A DNA stretch of 14,954 nucleotides from JBCAWW01 sp039024315. GTDB taxonomy: Bacteria; Bacteroidota; Bacteroidia; J057. Positions 6,965 to 13,310 of this stretch are shown here, in pieces; the stretch's first letter is position 1; each line of letters begins with the position of its first letter. The notes under the pieces were generated by a model that was given only the letters and a program-made list of their open reading frames with translations, made no database searches and was not told the DNA's origin. The stretch spans positions 1 through 14,954 of the forward strand of contig JBCCQN010000197.1 in NCBI GenBank assembly GCA_039024315.1. Reading direction: 5' to 3'. The translations under genes were made by a program, and so were the position numbers.

Positions 6965-8431
6965 TCAATCTTGGGGCGCGACATAGGTGAGTTTTTGATT
7001 GTTTTCGAAATCGTAAAGCGTAAGCAATCGCAATTGATAGTATGCCCGCCAATAGTCGCGTAAAGCAAATACATAGGAGCGACGGGCCTGGTCTTTGGCT
7101 AGTAGGGCAATAGCAAGATCAGTAACACTGATATCTCCTACCACGTATCGGTTTTTAGAGATTTCAAAGCGCTTCAACGCAATATCTTGGGCGTCTTTGC
7201 CAAGACTAATCGTTTGTTGTAGCTGCTGATAATTACTGACCAATTGGCGGACATTGGCGAGATAGGTTTCTGCTTCTTGCTGTACTGCCTCTTGCACATA
7301 AGCTTGCTCTAGTCTGGCAATTTTCACTTCTGACTTTCGCTTCCCCCAATCAAAAATGGGCACATTCAAAGTCAACATGACAGCCTGCTCTTGCTGAGGA
7401 TCGAGATATATGGGATTGAGTTCCGCGTTGGAGCGGGCCAAACCAAAAGAGGCCTGCAAATTTGCTTGAAAACCGTTTTCAGAGCGAGTTTGGGCCACTT
7501 GCTCGGCCGCTTGTAGGCTACGACGCTGAAAAGACTCCCACTCAGGACGATTGATTCGAGCTTCACTCAGCGCCAACTCCATCCCTACCTCACTCATCTC
7601 CACCTCAGAAGGCGTGAGCAAATAAGTCGGTACTGGATCACCAAAGCGTCCCAAATAATTGTTCAAACTGACCTGAGCCGCTGCTACCGAAATGGCCGCT
7701 TCATAAGAGGCTTTCTCGGCATTAATCAATTCAAACTTGAGTTGGAGTAGATCATTTTCAGAAATCTTGCCAAGGGCAAAGCGTTCTTCGGCAATATCAT
7801 AAAGTGCTTGGTTGCCGCTAAAGTTGGCTTCTGCAATTTGTTGGTCTAGCTGCGCTAACAAAAGGGTAAAGAAGAAAGGGATCGTCTGTACCCCAATCGC
7901 CTCCATGTCATAGGTGTACTGTTTGCGGGCTTCAGCCAGTTGGACAGGAGCAATACGCTGCTGCCAACGCGTTCGGTTGTAGGCCGAGATGGGCTGAAAA
8001 ATTCCCACTCTCAGAGGATTGCCATTATAGCTTTTAATCTCTTGATTAAAATCATCGTAGCGTTGTAAAGCAGAGCTCACAAATATGGTCCCGCCCGTCA
8101 TCGGAATTCGCTGTGAAAGCTGTAATCCTAAGGAAGAATTGTTATAGGAAATTCGCTGAAAGGTAATACTCCCGTCTGGCTGTACCGTCTCAAAAAAGGA
8201 GTTGGTGTAATTCGGAATCGTGGCATTCAGGCCCAATTGTGGCAATAAATCGGCCCGGAAACTACGGTAGGCCATCTGAGCCTGCATTTGATCGGCCTTG
8301 GCACGGTAAGCGGGCAAAGAACGTTCCTGAGCTATTACGATCACCTCCTTTAAGCTCAGTGTATCATCTGCAATGCCAAGGGTGAATAGGCCGCAGCTCA
8401 CCAATAGGTAGGACAGTAGGTATTTGAGCAT
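6965..8431 (-). CDS. TolC-family outer-membrane efflux channel
   Basis: This is the outer-membrane channel of the tripartite exporter. From the ATG at 8431 it is 488 residues, normal for the family. It begins with a signal peptide (MLKYLLSYLLVSCGLFTLGIA), followed by DDTLSLKEVIVIAQERS, the usual entry helix of outer-membrane efflux proteins. Two repeats of long helices with beta-strands follow: the Gln/Ala-rich segments QPISAYNRTRWQQRIAPVQL, AEERFALGKISENDLLQLKFE and, in the second half, LNVPIFDWGKRKSEVKIARLEQ and KRFEISKNRYVVGDISVTDL. The (R)(F/Y)xxGxIS(x)(N/T)DL motif appearing twice is diagnostic. The open frame continues upstream to 8644, but those 71 extra codons translate an intergenic repeat pair and would bury the signal peptide; I exclude them. 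It lies between the adaptor and ATPase genes, so it is the dedicated channel of this system. Confidence 0.92.
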   Translation of the reverse strand: MLKYLLSYLLVSCGLFTLGIADDTLSLKEVIVIAQERSLPAYRAKADQMQAQMAYRSFRADLLPQLGLNATIPNYTNSFFETVQPDGSITFQRISYNNSSLGLQLSQRIPMTGGTIFVSSALQRYDDFNQEIKSYNGNPLRVGIFQPISAYNRTRWQQRIAPVQLAEARKQYTYDMEAIGVQTIPFFFTLLLAQLDQQIAEANFSGNQALYDIAEERFALGKISENDLLQLKFELINAEKASYEAAISVAAAQVSLNNYLGRFGDPVPTYLLTPSEVEMSEVGMELALSEARINRPEWESFQRRSLQAAEQVAQTRSENGFQANLQASFGLARSNAELNPIYLDPQQEQAVMLTLNVPIFDWGKRKSEVKIARLEQAYVQEAVQQEAETYLANVRQLVSNYQQLQQTISLGKDAQDIALKRFEISKNRYVVGDISVTDLAIALLAKDQARRSYVFALRDYWRAYYQLRLLTLYDFENNQKLTYVAPQD

Positions 8432-8477
8432 CTTCGATGAACGCTTAGCTCTCCAAGTCATTGCTTTAAATTCGTCT

Positions 8478-8580
8478 GTCATTCCGGACGTATTAGGGAG
8501 TAAAAACGGACTAATCGATCCGGAATCTGATATTTGACAACCAAAGATCCCGGCTCTTTCTCCGTTCGTCCGGGATGACG
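8478..8580. repeat. Inverted pair of GTCATnCCGGACG-type repeats
   Basis: Unit A (8478-8527, plus orientation) opens GTCATTCCGGACG and closes CCGGAATCT; its ends form an 8-bp stem (ATTCCGGA 8481-8488 with TCCGGAAT 8519-8526). Unit B (8546-8580) is the same type on the other strand: read on minus it opens CGTCATCCCGGACG and closes CCGGGATCT, with a 7-bp stem (8547-8553 with 8570-8576). The two face away from each other in the 215-bp gap between the adaptor and TolC-like genes. The layout is like a bacterial interspersed mosaic element. It is responsible for the false upstream extension of the TolC frame. Confidence 0.8.
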
Positions 8581-8646
8581 TATTGCTGATTTTTCTCACA
8601 TCAAATGAGAGATTACCAAGCAAAGATTCTCTACTCATTTTCATGT

Positions 8647-9894
8647 CTAGTTTTGTTTGAGGTCAATTACTTCGAGGTGGCGGTAATCACGCATATCTGA
8701 GATGATCACGCGTTCGCCTGGGCGGATATCCCCAACCAACTCCACATAGTCGAGACTACTAATCACGCGCAGTCTGCGGCGATAAGCTTTGTTACCTTCT
8801 ACCACAAAAACTTCTTGTTCTCTCGCACCCGTAAAAGCGGGGCCATTAGGTACACGGAGAGCGTCTTCTTTGCTCCGCGTAACGATAAAGAGTTCAGTCT
8901 GCATGCTCGGGCGTAGCGCCTGATGACTAGGATCTTCGAGCGCTACATTAAAAGCGATGGTATTGTTGGTTACCGCGGGTAGGATGCTGATAATGCGAGC
9001 CGGCAAGTCTTCCTGATTGATGCGGACTTTGACTGGCAGACCCACTTTGATTTGATCCGCAAATAGATCCGAAGCGGTTCCTTCTACTCTAAAGCTGGAT
9101 AGATTGGCCAAACGGACGAGCATTTCACCCTCGGCTACATTTTTGCCAATATCTTCGCTCACCCAAGTGATCACCCCAGATTCAGGTGCCATTACACGGG
9201 TTTCTTTGAGTTTGCGACCTAGTTCACGTAGCTTTTTTTCTTGGATTTGGACCTCTAGTTGGAGGTTGCTGCGGTCGTTTTTGACTACCGCTTTGCGGAA
9301 CGATAAGTCGTTTTCCAATTTTTTCTTTTCCAAACCAGCAATCGACAGAGAAAGTGCCGCCCGATCTACTTCTTCTTGAGTCGCACCACCAATGCCTTTG
9401 AGGCGTTTCACATCGGCCAACTCAGCTTTGAGGCTAGAAACTTGTAAGCCTTTGATGGAATCGTTCAACTCTAGCTCGCGGAGGTTTTTGTCATATTCTA
9501 GCGTAAGACGTGAAACCTTATTTTTGCGGAGTTTGAGTTGGTCGTTGAGCTGGTCGTACTCCAAACGCACAAATTCCTCATCAAGCTCAAGGATCAAGTC
9601 ATTGGCTTCGACATCGGCTCCAGAGGTGAGCAATACTTTTTGAATGCGACTAGCGGTAGGTGCCGTGATGATCTGCTCTGAGGCCGGGATGACCAAGCCG
9701 TTGGCAGTAATCGCATTTTCGATGAGGCCGCGCTCGACAGTAGCAAAGCGAAATTTGTCGGCTTCAACGCTAGGAGTAAGTAGGTAGCGCACAAACCAAA
9801 CTAAGGCTGCAATCGCAAGTGCGCCGACTAACCAACGCATCCATTGCTGGCGTTTTCCTTTGTTTTGTTCGTTTTGTGAGATGGGACGATCCAT
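8647..9894 (-). CDS. Periplasmic membrane fusion protein (HlyD/MacA-like adaptor)
   Basis: This is the adaptor that joins the inner-membrane transporter to the TolC-like channel. From the ATG at 9894 it is 415 residues: a basic N terminus (KGKRQQWMRW), one membrane anchor (about 19-39, WLVGALAIAALVWFVRYLL), then a first half-lipoyl motif (NAITANGLVIPASEQIITAP). A long charged coiled-coil hairpin follows (about 105-225), then the second half-lipoyl motif (MAPESGVITWVSEDIGKNVA), the beta-barrel domain (SSFRVEGTASDLFADQIKVG) and a membrane-proximal domain. A frame-open TTG at 9972 would add 26 residues. I choose 9894 because that extension covers the sigma-54-like promoter, and because the basic-then-hydrophobic start is more natural. 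As first gene of the minus-strand cluster it is followed by a 215-bp repeat-filled gap before the TolC-like gene. MacA-like is the best comparison; substrate unknown. Confidence 0.9.
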   Translation of the reverse strand: MDRPISQNEQNKGKRQQWMRWLVGALAIAALVWFVRYLLTPSVEADKFRFATVERGLIENAITANGLVIPASEQIITAPTASRIQKVLLTSGADVEANDLILELDEEFVRLEYDQLNDQLKLRKNKVSRLTLEYDKNLRELELNDSIKGLQVSSLKAELADVKRLKGIGGATQEEVDRAALSLSIAGLEKKKLENDLSFRKAVVKNDRSNLQLEVQIQEKKLRELGRKLKETRVMAPESGVITWVSEDIGKNVAEGEMLVRLANLSSFRVEGTASDLFADQIKVGLPVKVRINQEDLPARIISILPAVTNNTIAFNVALEDPSHQALRPSMQTELFIVTRSKEDALRVPNGPAFTGAREQEVFVVEGNKAYRRRLRVISSLDYVELVGDIRPGERVIISDMRDYRHLEVIDLKQN

Positions 9895-9928
9895 GAGTTC
9901 GTTCTGTGTTATGATTTCGAACGGGATG

Positions 9929-9946
9929 TTCCAAGCTAGATGCCAA
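9929..9946 (-). promoter_or_regulatory. Candidate sigma-54 promoter of the exporter operon
   Basis: Read on minus, TTGGCATCTAGCTTGGAA matches the sigma-54 pattern TGGCAC-N5-TTGCA with two mismatches: C to T at the end of the -24 box, and C to G in the -12 GC pair. The box spacing is exact. The start site would fall near 9920, giving a leader of about 26 nt before the ATG at 9894. The -12 mismatch is the weak point. The operon encoding its own sigma-54 activator is the supporting context. Confidence 0.45.
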
Positions 9947-9996
9947 TTTGTAATTGACTGATTTTGAATCAATTGCCACTTTTTGGATTCACTTAT

Positions 9997-10016
9997 TTTG
10001 TCCGATATCGAACAAA
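9997..10016. promoter_or_regulatory. Dyad 1: candidate activator binding site
   Basis: TTTGTCCGATATCGAACAAA is a 20-bp dyad with nine of ten base pairs matching. Its centre is about 87 bp upstream of the predicted sigma-54 start site, a usual distance for an NtrC-type enhancer. Its right half CGAACAAA recurs exactly 30 bp further upstream in dyad 2. It could instead be an operator for divergent fadH. Confidence 0.45.
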
Positions 10017-10025
10017 GCCCCCAAA

Positions 10026-10042
10026 TTCGTTTTGAAAACGAA
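10026..10042. promoter_or_regulatory. Dyad 2: candidate activator binding site
   Basis: TTCGTTTTGAAAACGAA is a perfect dyad with 8-bp arms about one central base. CGAACAAA (10039-10046) overlaps its right arm and lies 30 bp, near three helical turns, from the same 8-mer in dyad 1, so bound dimers would sit on nearly the same face of DNA. Its centre is about 114 bp upstream of the predicted sigma-54 start site, and about 45 bp upstream of the TATATTTG box before fadH. Confidence 0.45.
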
Positions 10043-10078
10043 CAAAATGTTATGCATGCATCATATTTAGTTTTGAGT

Positions 10079-10086
10079 TATATTTG
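10079..10086 (+). promoter_or_regulatory. Candidate Bacteroidota -7 box for fadH
   Basis: TATATTTG matches the Bacteroidota -7 consensus TAnnTTTG and ends 17 bp before the fadH ATG. I find no convincing TTTG -33 element at the expected distance, so the call is tentative. Confidence 0.35.
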
Positions 10087-10103
10087 AGTATAAATCAAAT
10101 TTT

Positions 10104-12134
10104 ATGGCTACTCCTTACCCCCATCTACTCGAACCGCTCGATCTTGGCTTCACTACTTTGAAAAACCGCGTCCTCATGGGCTCCATGCATACGGGGCTCG
10201 AAGAGACCAAAAACGGTTTCCAGCGTATGGCCACTTATTTTGCCGAGCGCGCCCGTGGGCAGGTAGGTTTGATCGTTACCGGAGGGGTAGCACCTAATCG
10301 AGAAGGCTGGGTAGGACCATTTGCGGCGAAACTCACCACCAAGCGAGAAGCAGAAAAACATAAAATCGTAACCGAAGCCGTACACAAAGAAGGCGGCAAG
10401 ATTTGCTTGCAAATCCTCCATGCTGGACGTTATGCTTATCATCCCTTGGCAGTAGCGCCTTCACGCATCAAATCGCCTATCACCCCTTTTACCCCTAGAG
10501 CTTTGAGTGGAGCTGGCGTCAAGCGTACCATCCGTGCCTATGTCAACTGTGCCGCCAGAGCACAAGAGGCAGGCTATGATGGCGTAGAGGTTATGGGTTC
10601 GGAAGGCTATCTCATCAATCAGTTTATCGTCAGCAAGACCAATAAGCGCACTGACCAATGGGGCGGGAGCTACGAGAACCGCATCAAGTTTCCCATCGAG
10701 ATTGTGCGTCAAGTACGCGAAAAAGTAGGACCCAACTTTATCATCATCTACCGCCTGTCTATGCTAGACTTAGTAGAAGACGGCAGTAGCTGGGAAGAAG
10801 TGGAGCAGCTCGCCCACGAAATTGAAAAGGCAGGGGCTACCATCATCAATACCGGTATTGGCTGGCACGAAGCCCGCGTACCGACTATCGCTACCATGGT
10901 GCCTCGGGGAGGATTTAGCTGGGTAACCAAGCGTTTGATGGGCAAACTCAACATCCCGCTCATCACCACCAACCGTATCAATACCCCTCAAAAAGGAGAA
11001 GATATCATTGCTGCAGGGCATGCGGATATGGTTTCCATGGCGCGACCCTTTTTGGCGGATCCTGAGTTAGTGCTCAAAGCCTACGAAAACCGAGCCGACG
11101 AAGTCAACGTTTGTATCGGCTGTAATCAAGCCTGCTTGGACCATACATTCAGTCGCAAGATTGCCTCTTGCCTCGTCAACCCAAGGGCCTGCCACGAAAC
11201 AGAACTCAATTACTTACCTACTAATAAGCCTCAAAAAGTAGCCGTCATTGGGGCTGGTCCAGCGGGATTGTCTGCCTCCACTATCGCCGCCCAGCGCGGC
11301 CATGAGGTCCATTTATTTGAAGCTTCGGGCGAGATAGGCGGACAATTCAATATGGCCAAGCGGATTCCGGGCAAGGAGGAGTTTTATGAAACTCTGCGGT
11401 ACTACCAAAAGCAAATCGAGCTTACGGGGGTCAATCTCCATCTCAATACCAGAGTAGGAGCGGAAGACCTCAAATCGCAGGGCTTTGATCATGTGATTGT
11501 CGCTACTGGCGTGCATCCCCGTCAACTAGATCTACCCGGCATCGATCATCCCAAGGTCCTGACCTATATGGATGTGCTTTTGCATCAGAAGCCCGTCGGG
11601 CAACGCGTGGCCATCATCGGAGCAGGCGGTATCGGCTTTGATGTCGCAGAGTATTTATCGCATGATCAGGCTCACGAGCCAACAAGTTTGCACGTAGGCG
11701 CTTTTATGGACGAATGGGGCGTCGATATGAATATCGAAAATCGCGGCGGCCTCAAGGGCGCTAATGCACCTGCACCTGCTCGCGAAATCTTTATGATGCA
11801 ACGCTCTGGGGGTAAGGTCGGGGCTCGTCTCGGAAAGACGACTGGATGGATTCATCGCCGTAGCCTCAAGCACAAAGGCGTGCAAATGATGGGCTCTGTC
11901 GCCTACAAGGGTATCGATGACCAGGGCCTCCACATCGCTGTAGGTGATAAGCCGGACGTGCTAGAAGTGGATAATATCATCATCTGTGCCGGGCAAACCT
12001 CTGCCCGAGATCTGATGGCTCCGCTAGAAGAGGCGGGCATGAAGGTCCACCTCATTGGTGGTGCCGATGAAGCCGCGGAGCTAGATGCTAAGCGTGCCAT
12101 TGATCAAGGCGCTAGATTGGCAGCGGAGATATAG
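10104..12134 (+). CDS. fadH: 2,4-dienoyl-CoA reductase (NADPH), FadH
   Basis: This cytoplasmic iron-sulfur flavoenzyme reduces 2,4-dienoyl-CoA to trans-3-enoyl-CoA with NADPH, an auxiliary step in beta-oxidation of unsaturated fatty acids. Its 676 residues are close to the 672 of E. coli FadH, and long stretches match it from memory (for example GFTTLKNRVLMGSMHTGLEE and INTGIGWHEAR). The N-terminal FMN TIM barrel holds the catalytic Y169 (GSEGYLINQF) and H255 (GIGWHEAR). The 4Fe-4S cysteines are C337, C340, C344 and C356 (Cx2Cx3Cx11C). The FAD-binding motif is GAGPAG (383-388) and the NADPH-binding motif is GAGGIG (506-511). It ends LDAKRAIDQGARLAAEI, also FadH-like. It is transcribed alone, divergent from the exporter operon. 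A related OYE-type NADH:flavin oxidoreductase is the only real alternative, and the conserved Tyr/His pair argues for FadH. Confidence 0.95.
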   Translation: MATPYPHLLEPLDLGFTTLKNRVLMGSMHTGLEETKNGFQRMATYFAERARGQVGLIVTGGVAPNREGWVGPFAAKLTTKREAEKHKIVTEAVHKEGGKICLQILHAGRYAYHPLAVAPSRIKSPITPFTPRALSGAGVKRTIRAYVNCAARAQEAGYDGVEVMGSEGYLINQFIVSKTNKRTDQWGGSYENRIKFPIEIVRQVREKVGPNFIIIYRLSMLDLVEDGSSWEEVEQLAHEIEKAGATIINTGIGWHEARVPTIATMVPRGGFSWVTKRLMGKLNIPLITTNRINTPQKGEDIIAAGHADMVSMARPFLADPELVLKAYENRADEVNVCIGCNQACLDHTFSRKIASCLVNPRACHETELNYLPTNKPQKVAVIGAGPAGLSASTIAAQRGHEVHLFEASGEIGGQFNMAKRIPGKEEFYETLRYYQKQIELTGVNLHLNTRVGAEDLKSQGFDHVIVATGVHPRQLDLPGIDHPKVLTYMDVLLHQKPVGQRVAIIGAGGIGFDVAEYLSHDQAHEPTSLHVGAFMDEWGVDMNIENRGGLKGANAPAPAREIFMMQRSGGKVGARLGKTTGWIHRRSLKHKGVQMMGSVAYKGIDDQGLHIAVGDKPDVLEVDNIIICAGQTSARDLMAPLEEAGMKVHLIGGADEAAELDAKRAIDQGARLAAEI

Positions 12135-12142
12135 GGGATGAT

Positions 12143-12204
12143 CGTTCTGCGAAGCAGGGAGGAGCTTCACAGGCCTTGCGACTGCGCTCAAGGGGACAAT
12201 TTGG
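12143..12204 (+). repeat. 62-bp direct repeat, copy 1
   Basis: This starts CGTTCTGCGAAGCAGGGA and matches 12282-12343 with about six mismatches, at an offset of 139 bp. Its end (CGACTGCGCTCAAGGGGACAA) is, on the minus strand, of the GTCnCCTTGAGCG type often seen in dispersed Bacteroidota repeats. Confidence 0.85.
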
Positions 12205-12212
12205 TTATTCGA

Positions 12213-12236
12213 GGGCGTATGCAATACGCCCCTACA
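12213..12236 (-). repeat. REP hairpin 1 (TGTAGGGGCGTAT type)
   Basis: On minus it reads TGTAGGGGCGTATTGCATAC then GCCC. GGGCGTAT and ATACGCCC form an 8-bp stem about a 3-nt loop (12213-12231). A conserved short head (TGTAG) followed by a hairpin fits REP elements moved by RAYT-type transposases; that link is from memory. Confidence 0.8.
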
Positions 12237-12246
12237 ATCGCTTACA

Positions 12247-12272
12247 TGTAGCGGCGTATTGCATACGCCGCC
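12247..12272 (+). repeat. REP hairpin 2 (TGTAGCGGCGTAT type)
   Basis: This is the same family as hairpin 1 but on the opposite strand. It opens TGTAGCGGCGTATTGCATAC and closes GCCGCC, with a 9-bp stem (GCGGCGTAT/ATACGCCGC, 12251-12271). The G-to-C change in one arm is matched by C-to-G in the other, so pairing is kept. The two heads face each other across 10 bp, as in a paired REP (BIME-like) unit. Confidence 0.8.
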
Positions 12273-12281
12273 GGAGCTAAA

Positions 12282-12343
12282 CGTTCTGCGAAGCAGGGAA
12301 GAGCTACACAGGCCTTTCGACTTCGCTCAAGGTGACAATGTGG
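12282..12343 (+). repeat. 62-bp direct repeat, copy 2
   Basis: This is the second copy of the 12143-12204 repeat. It carries the CGACTTCGCTCAAGGTGACAA ending, which on minus reads TTGTCACCTTGAGCGAAGTC, the more standard form of the family. Copies 1 and 2 flank the REP pair. Confidence 0.85.
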
Positions 12344-12372
12344 TAAGTTTTGGGTATTGCCTCTAAATCTCC

Positions 12373-12460
12373 TGTCATTCCGAGCTGTGCCGAGGAAACT
12401 ATGAGATCTATAGGTGCGCGCATGCATGCCGCACCCTAAAGACAAGCGTTCTGCGCAGCA
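12373..12460. repeat. GTCATTCCGAG-type repeat with internal palindrome
   Basis: On plus it opens GTCATTCCGAGCTGTGCCGA then GGAA. The far end (CGTTCTGCGCAGCAG, 12447-12461) resembles the start of the 62-bp direct repeats. Between them is a nearly perfect dyad: GGTGCG (12413-12418) pairs with CGCACC (12430-12435) around the self-complementary GCATGCATGC. It abuts the lipoprotein gene's 3' end. Confidence 0.6.
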
Positions 12461-12484
12461 GTAGCCCAAATCTCAATCATCACA

Positions 12485-13270
12485 CTATTTAATCTGGGCG
12501 AAAAACTCCTTGCCTTCGGCATTAAGGGCTACCTGAAAACGGTCCCCTAGCCACTTAAACTCTCCTAATGCCATGGGGTTATCGGTAAAGCAACGAGTGA
12601 TCTTGATTGAGGTGCCTTTTTCGGGGAGGAGCACACTATAGCCGCGCCCACGATTGTCCCAAACTGCATTGGTCAAGGAGTCCCACTCCAAGAGCTGCTC
12701 ATTGGCTTTGATCCATTCCCCTTCTTTGCTGAGAGTGGCGAAACCTTCCATTTCAGCCCCGCAGAAGTAGTCCCCACATTGATCATCGCCTAATTGACCG
12801 ATATAGGTAATGCCATTGGCTTTGTCCTTATACATCACCACTAGATGCTCGGCTTGCCATAGATCACTTTTCAAATATCCAGCCCCAATATTTTGATAGG
12901 TTATCGCCTTTTTTCGTCTTTCAAGCCCTCTGCTTTCATCGCAGTCAACATGTGCCCAGTAATGCGGCAAGGCCATAAAGTAATCGACTATGCTAGGTTT
13001 CTCCATGCCGAGAACCTTCTGAATGTTTTGCTCAATCTGCCGATTGATTTCTTCTATGCTCTCTTCTTCCTCTTCAGGGCTTTGTTCCGGAACTTGTACC
13101 TCTTCTACTTCGGCATCGCTAACTAGGGGTTCAGTGGGAGTCTCAATGACTGCTTCTTTGGTAACCGACTCCTTAGTGGTCTCAGCTTGAGGGCTAGCAC
13201 AAGCGACTAATACCAATAGTAAGGTAAAGGGAATAATTTGACTGAATTGCATGTTTATCCTTTTACACAT
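12485..13270 (-). CDS. Predicted lipoprotein of unknown function
   Basis: I do not recognise the family. From the ATG at 13270 it is 261 residues with a lipoprotein signal peptide: MCKRINMQFSQ, a hydrophobic core IIPFTLLLVLV, and lipobox L21-V22-A23-C24. The start at 13252 would remove the positive charges, and one at 13288 would lengthen the n-region needlessly. After the lipidated Cys comes a low-complexity, Thr/Val/Pro/Glu-rich linker (about 25-80) that ends in a run of acidic residues (SPEEEEESIEEINRQIEQN). A compact domain of about 170 residues follows, with cysteines in HVDCDES, DDQCGDYFCGAE and ITRCFTD that could form disulfides. The design is a tethered periplasmic or surface domain on a flexible acidic stalk. 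It lies 40 bp downstream of the fucosidase stop on the same strand, so co-transcription is possible, but nothing in it points to sugar binding. Confidence 0.75.
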   Translation of the reverse strand: MCKRINMQFSQIIPFTLLLVLVACASPQAETTKESVTKEAVIETPTEPLVSDAEVEEVQVPEQSPEEEEESIEEINRQIEQNIQKVLGMEKPSIVDYFMALPHYWAHVDCDESRGLERRKKAITYQNIGAGYLKSDLWQAEHLVVMYKDKANGITYIGQLGDDQCGDYFCGAEMEGFATLSKEGEWIKANEQLLEWDSLTNAVWDNRGRGYSVLLPEKGTSIKITRCFTDNPMALGEFKWLGDRFQVALNAEGKEFFAQIK

Positions 13271-13310
13271 TGGTACAAGAGGAGCCACAAAATGTAACCC
13301 AGCGCAAAAA

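Larger units (their letters stand above)
12135..12484. other. Repeat-filled gap between convergent genes
   Basis: This 350-bp stretch separates fadH (plus) from the lipoprotein gene (minus). I see no gene in it. It is built almost wholly of repeats: a 62-bp direct repeat in two copies, an inverted pair of short REP hairpins between them, and a GTCATTCCGAG-type unit next to the lipoprotein stop. Any of the strong stems could stop transcription from either side, but none has the T-run of a standard terminator. Confidence 0.75.

Noticed and set aside
9863..9875. TTTTGTTCGTTTT inside the adaptor gene as a third activator site
   Set aside because: It matches the dyad 2 region in inverted orientation, but it is explained by Gln/Asn/Glu/Lys codons near the N terminus and lacks a dyad of its own.
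9895..9972. Upstream extension of the membrane fusion protein from a TTG
   Set aside because: It overlaps the sigma-54-like promoter and adds a polar stretch before an otherwise standard anchor; orthologue comparison could overturn this.
12143..12460. CRISPR array in the repeat island
   Set aside because: The repeat units differ in type, size and orientation, and there is no regular spacing or cas gene.
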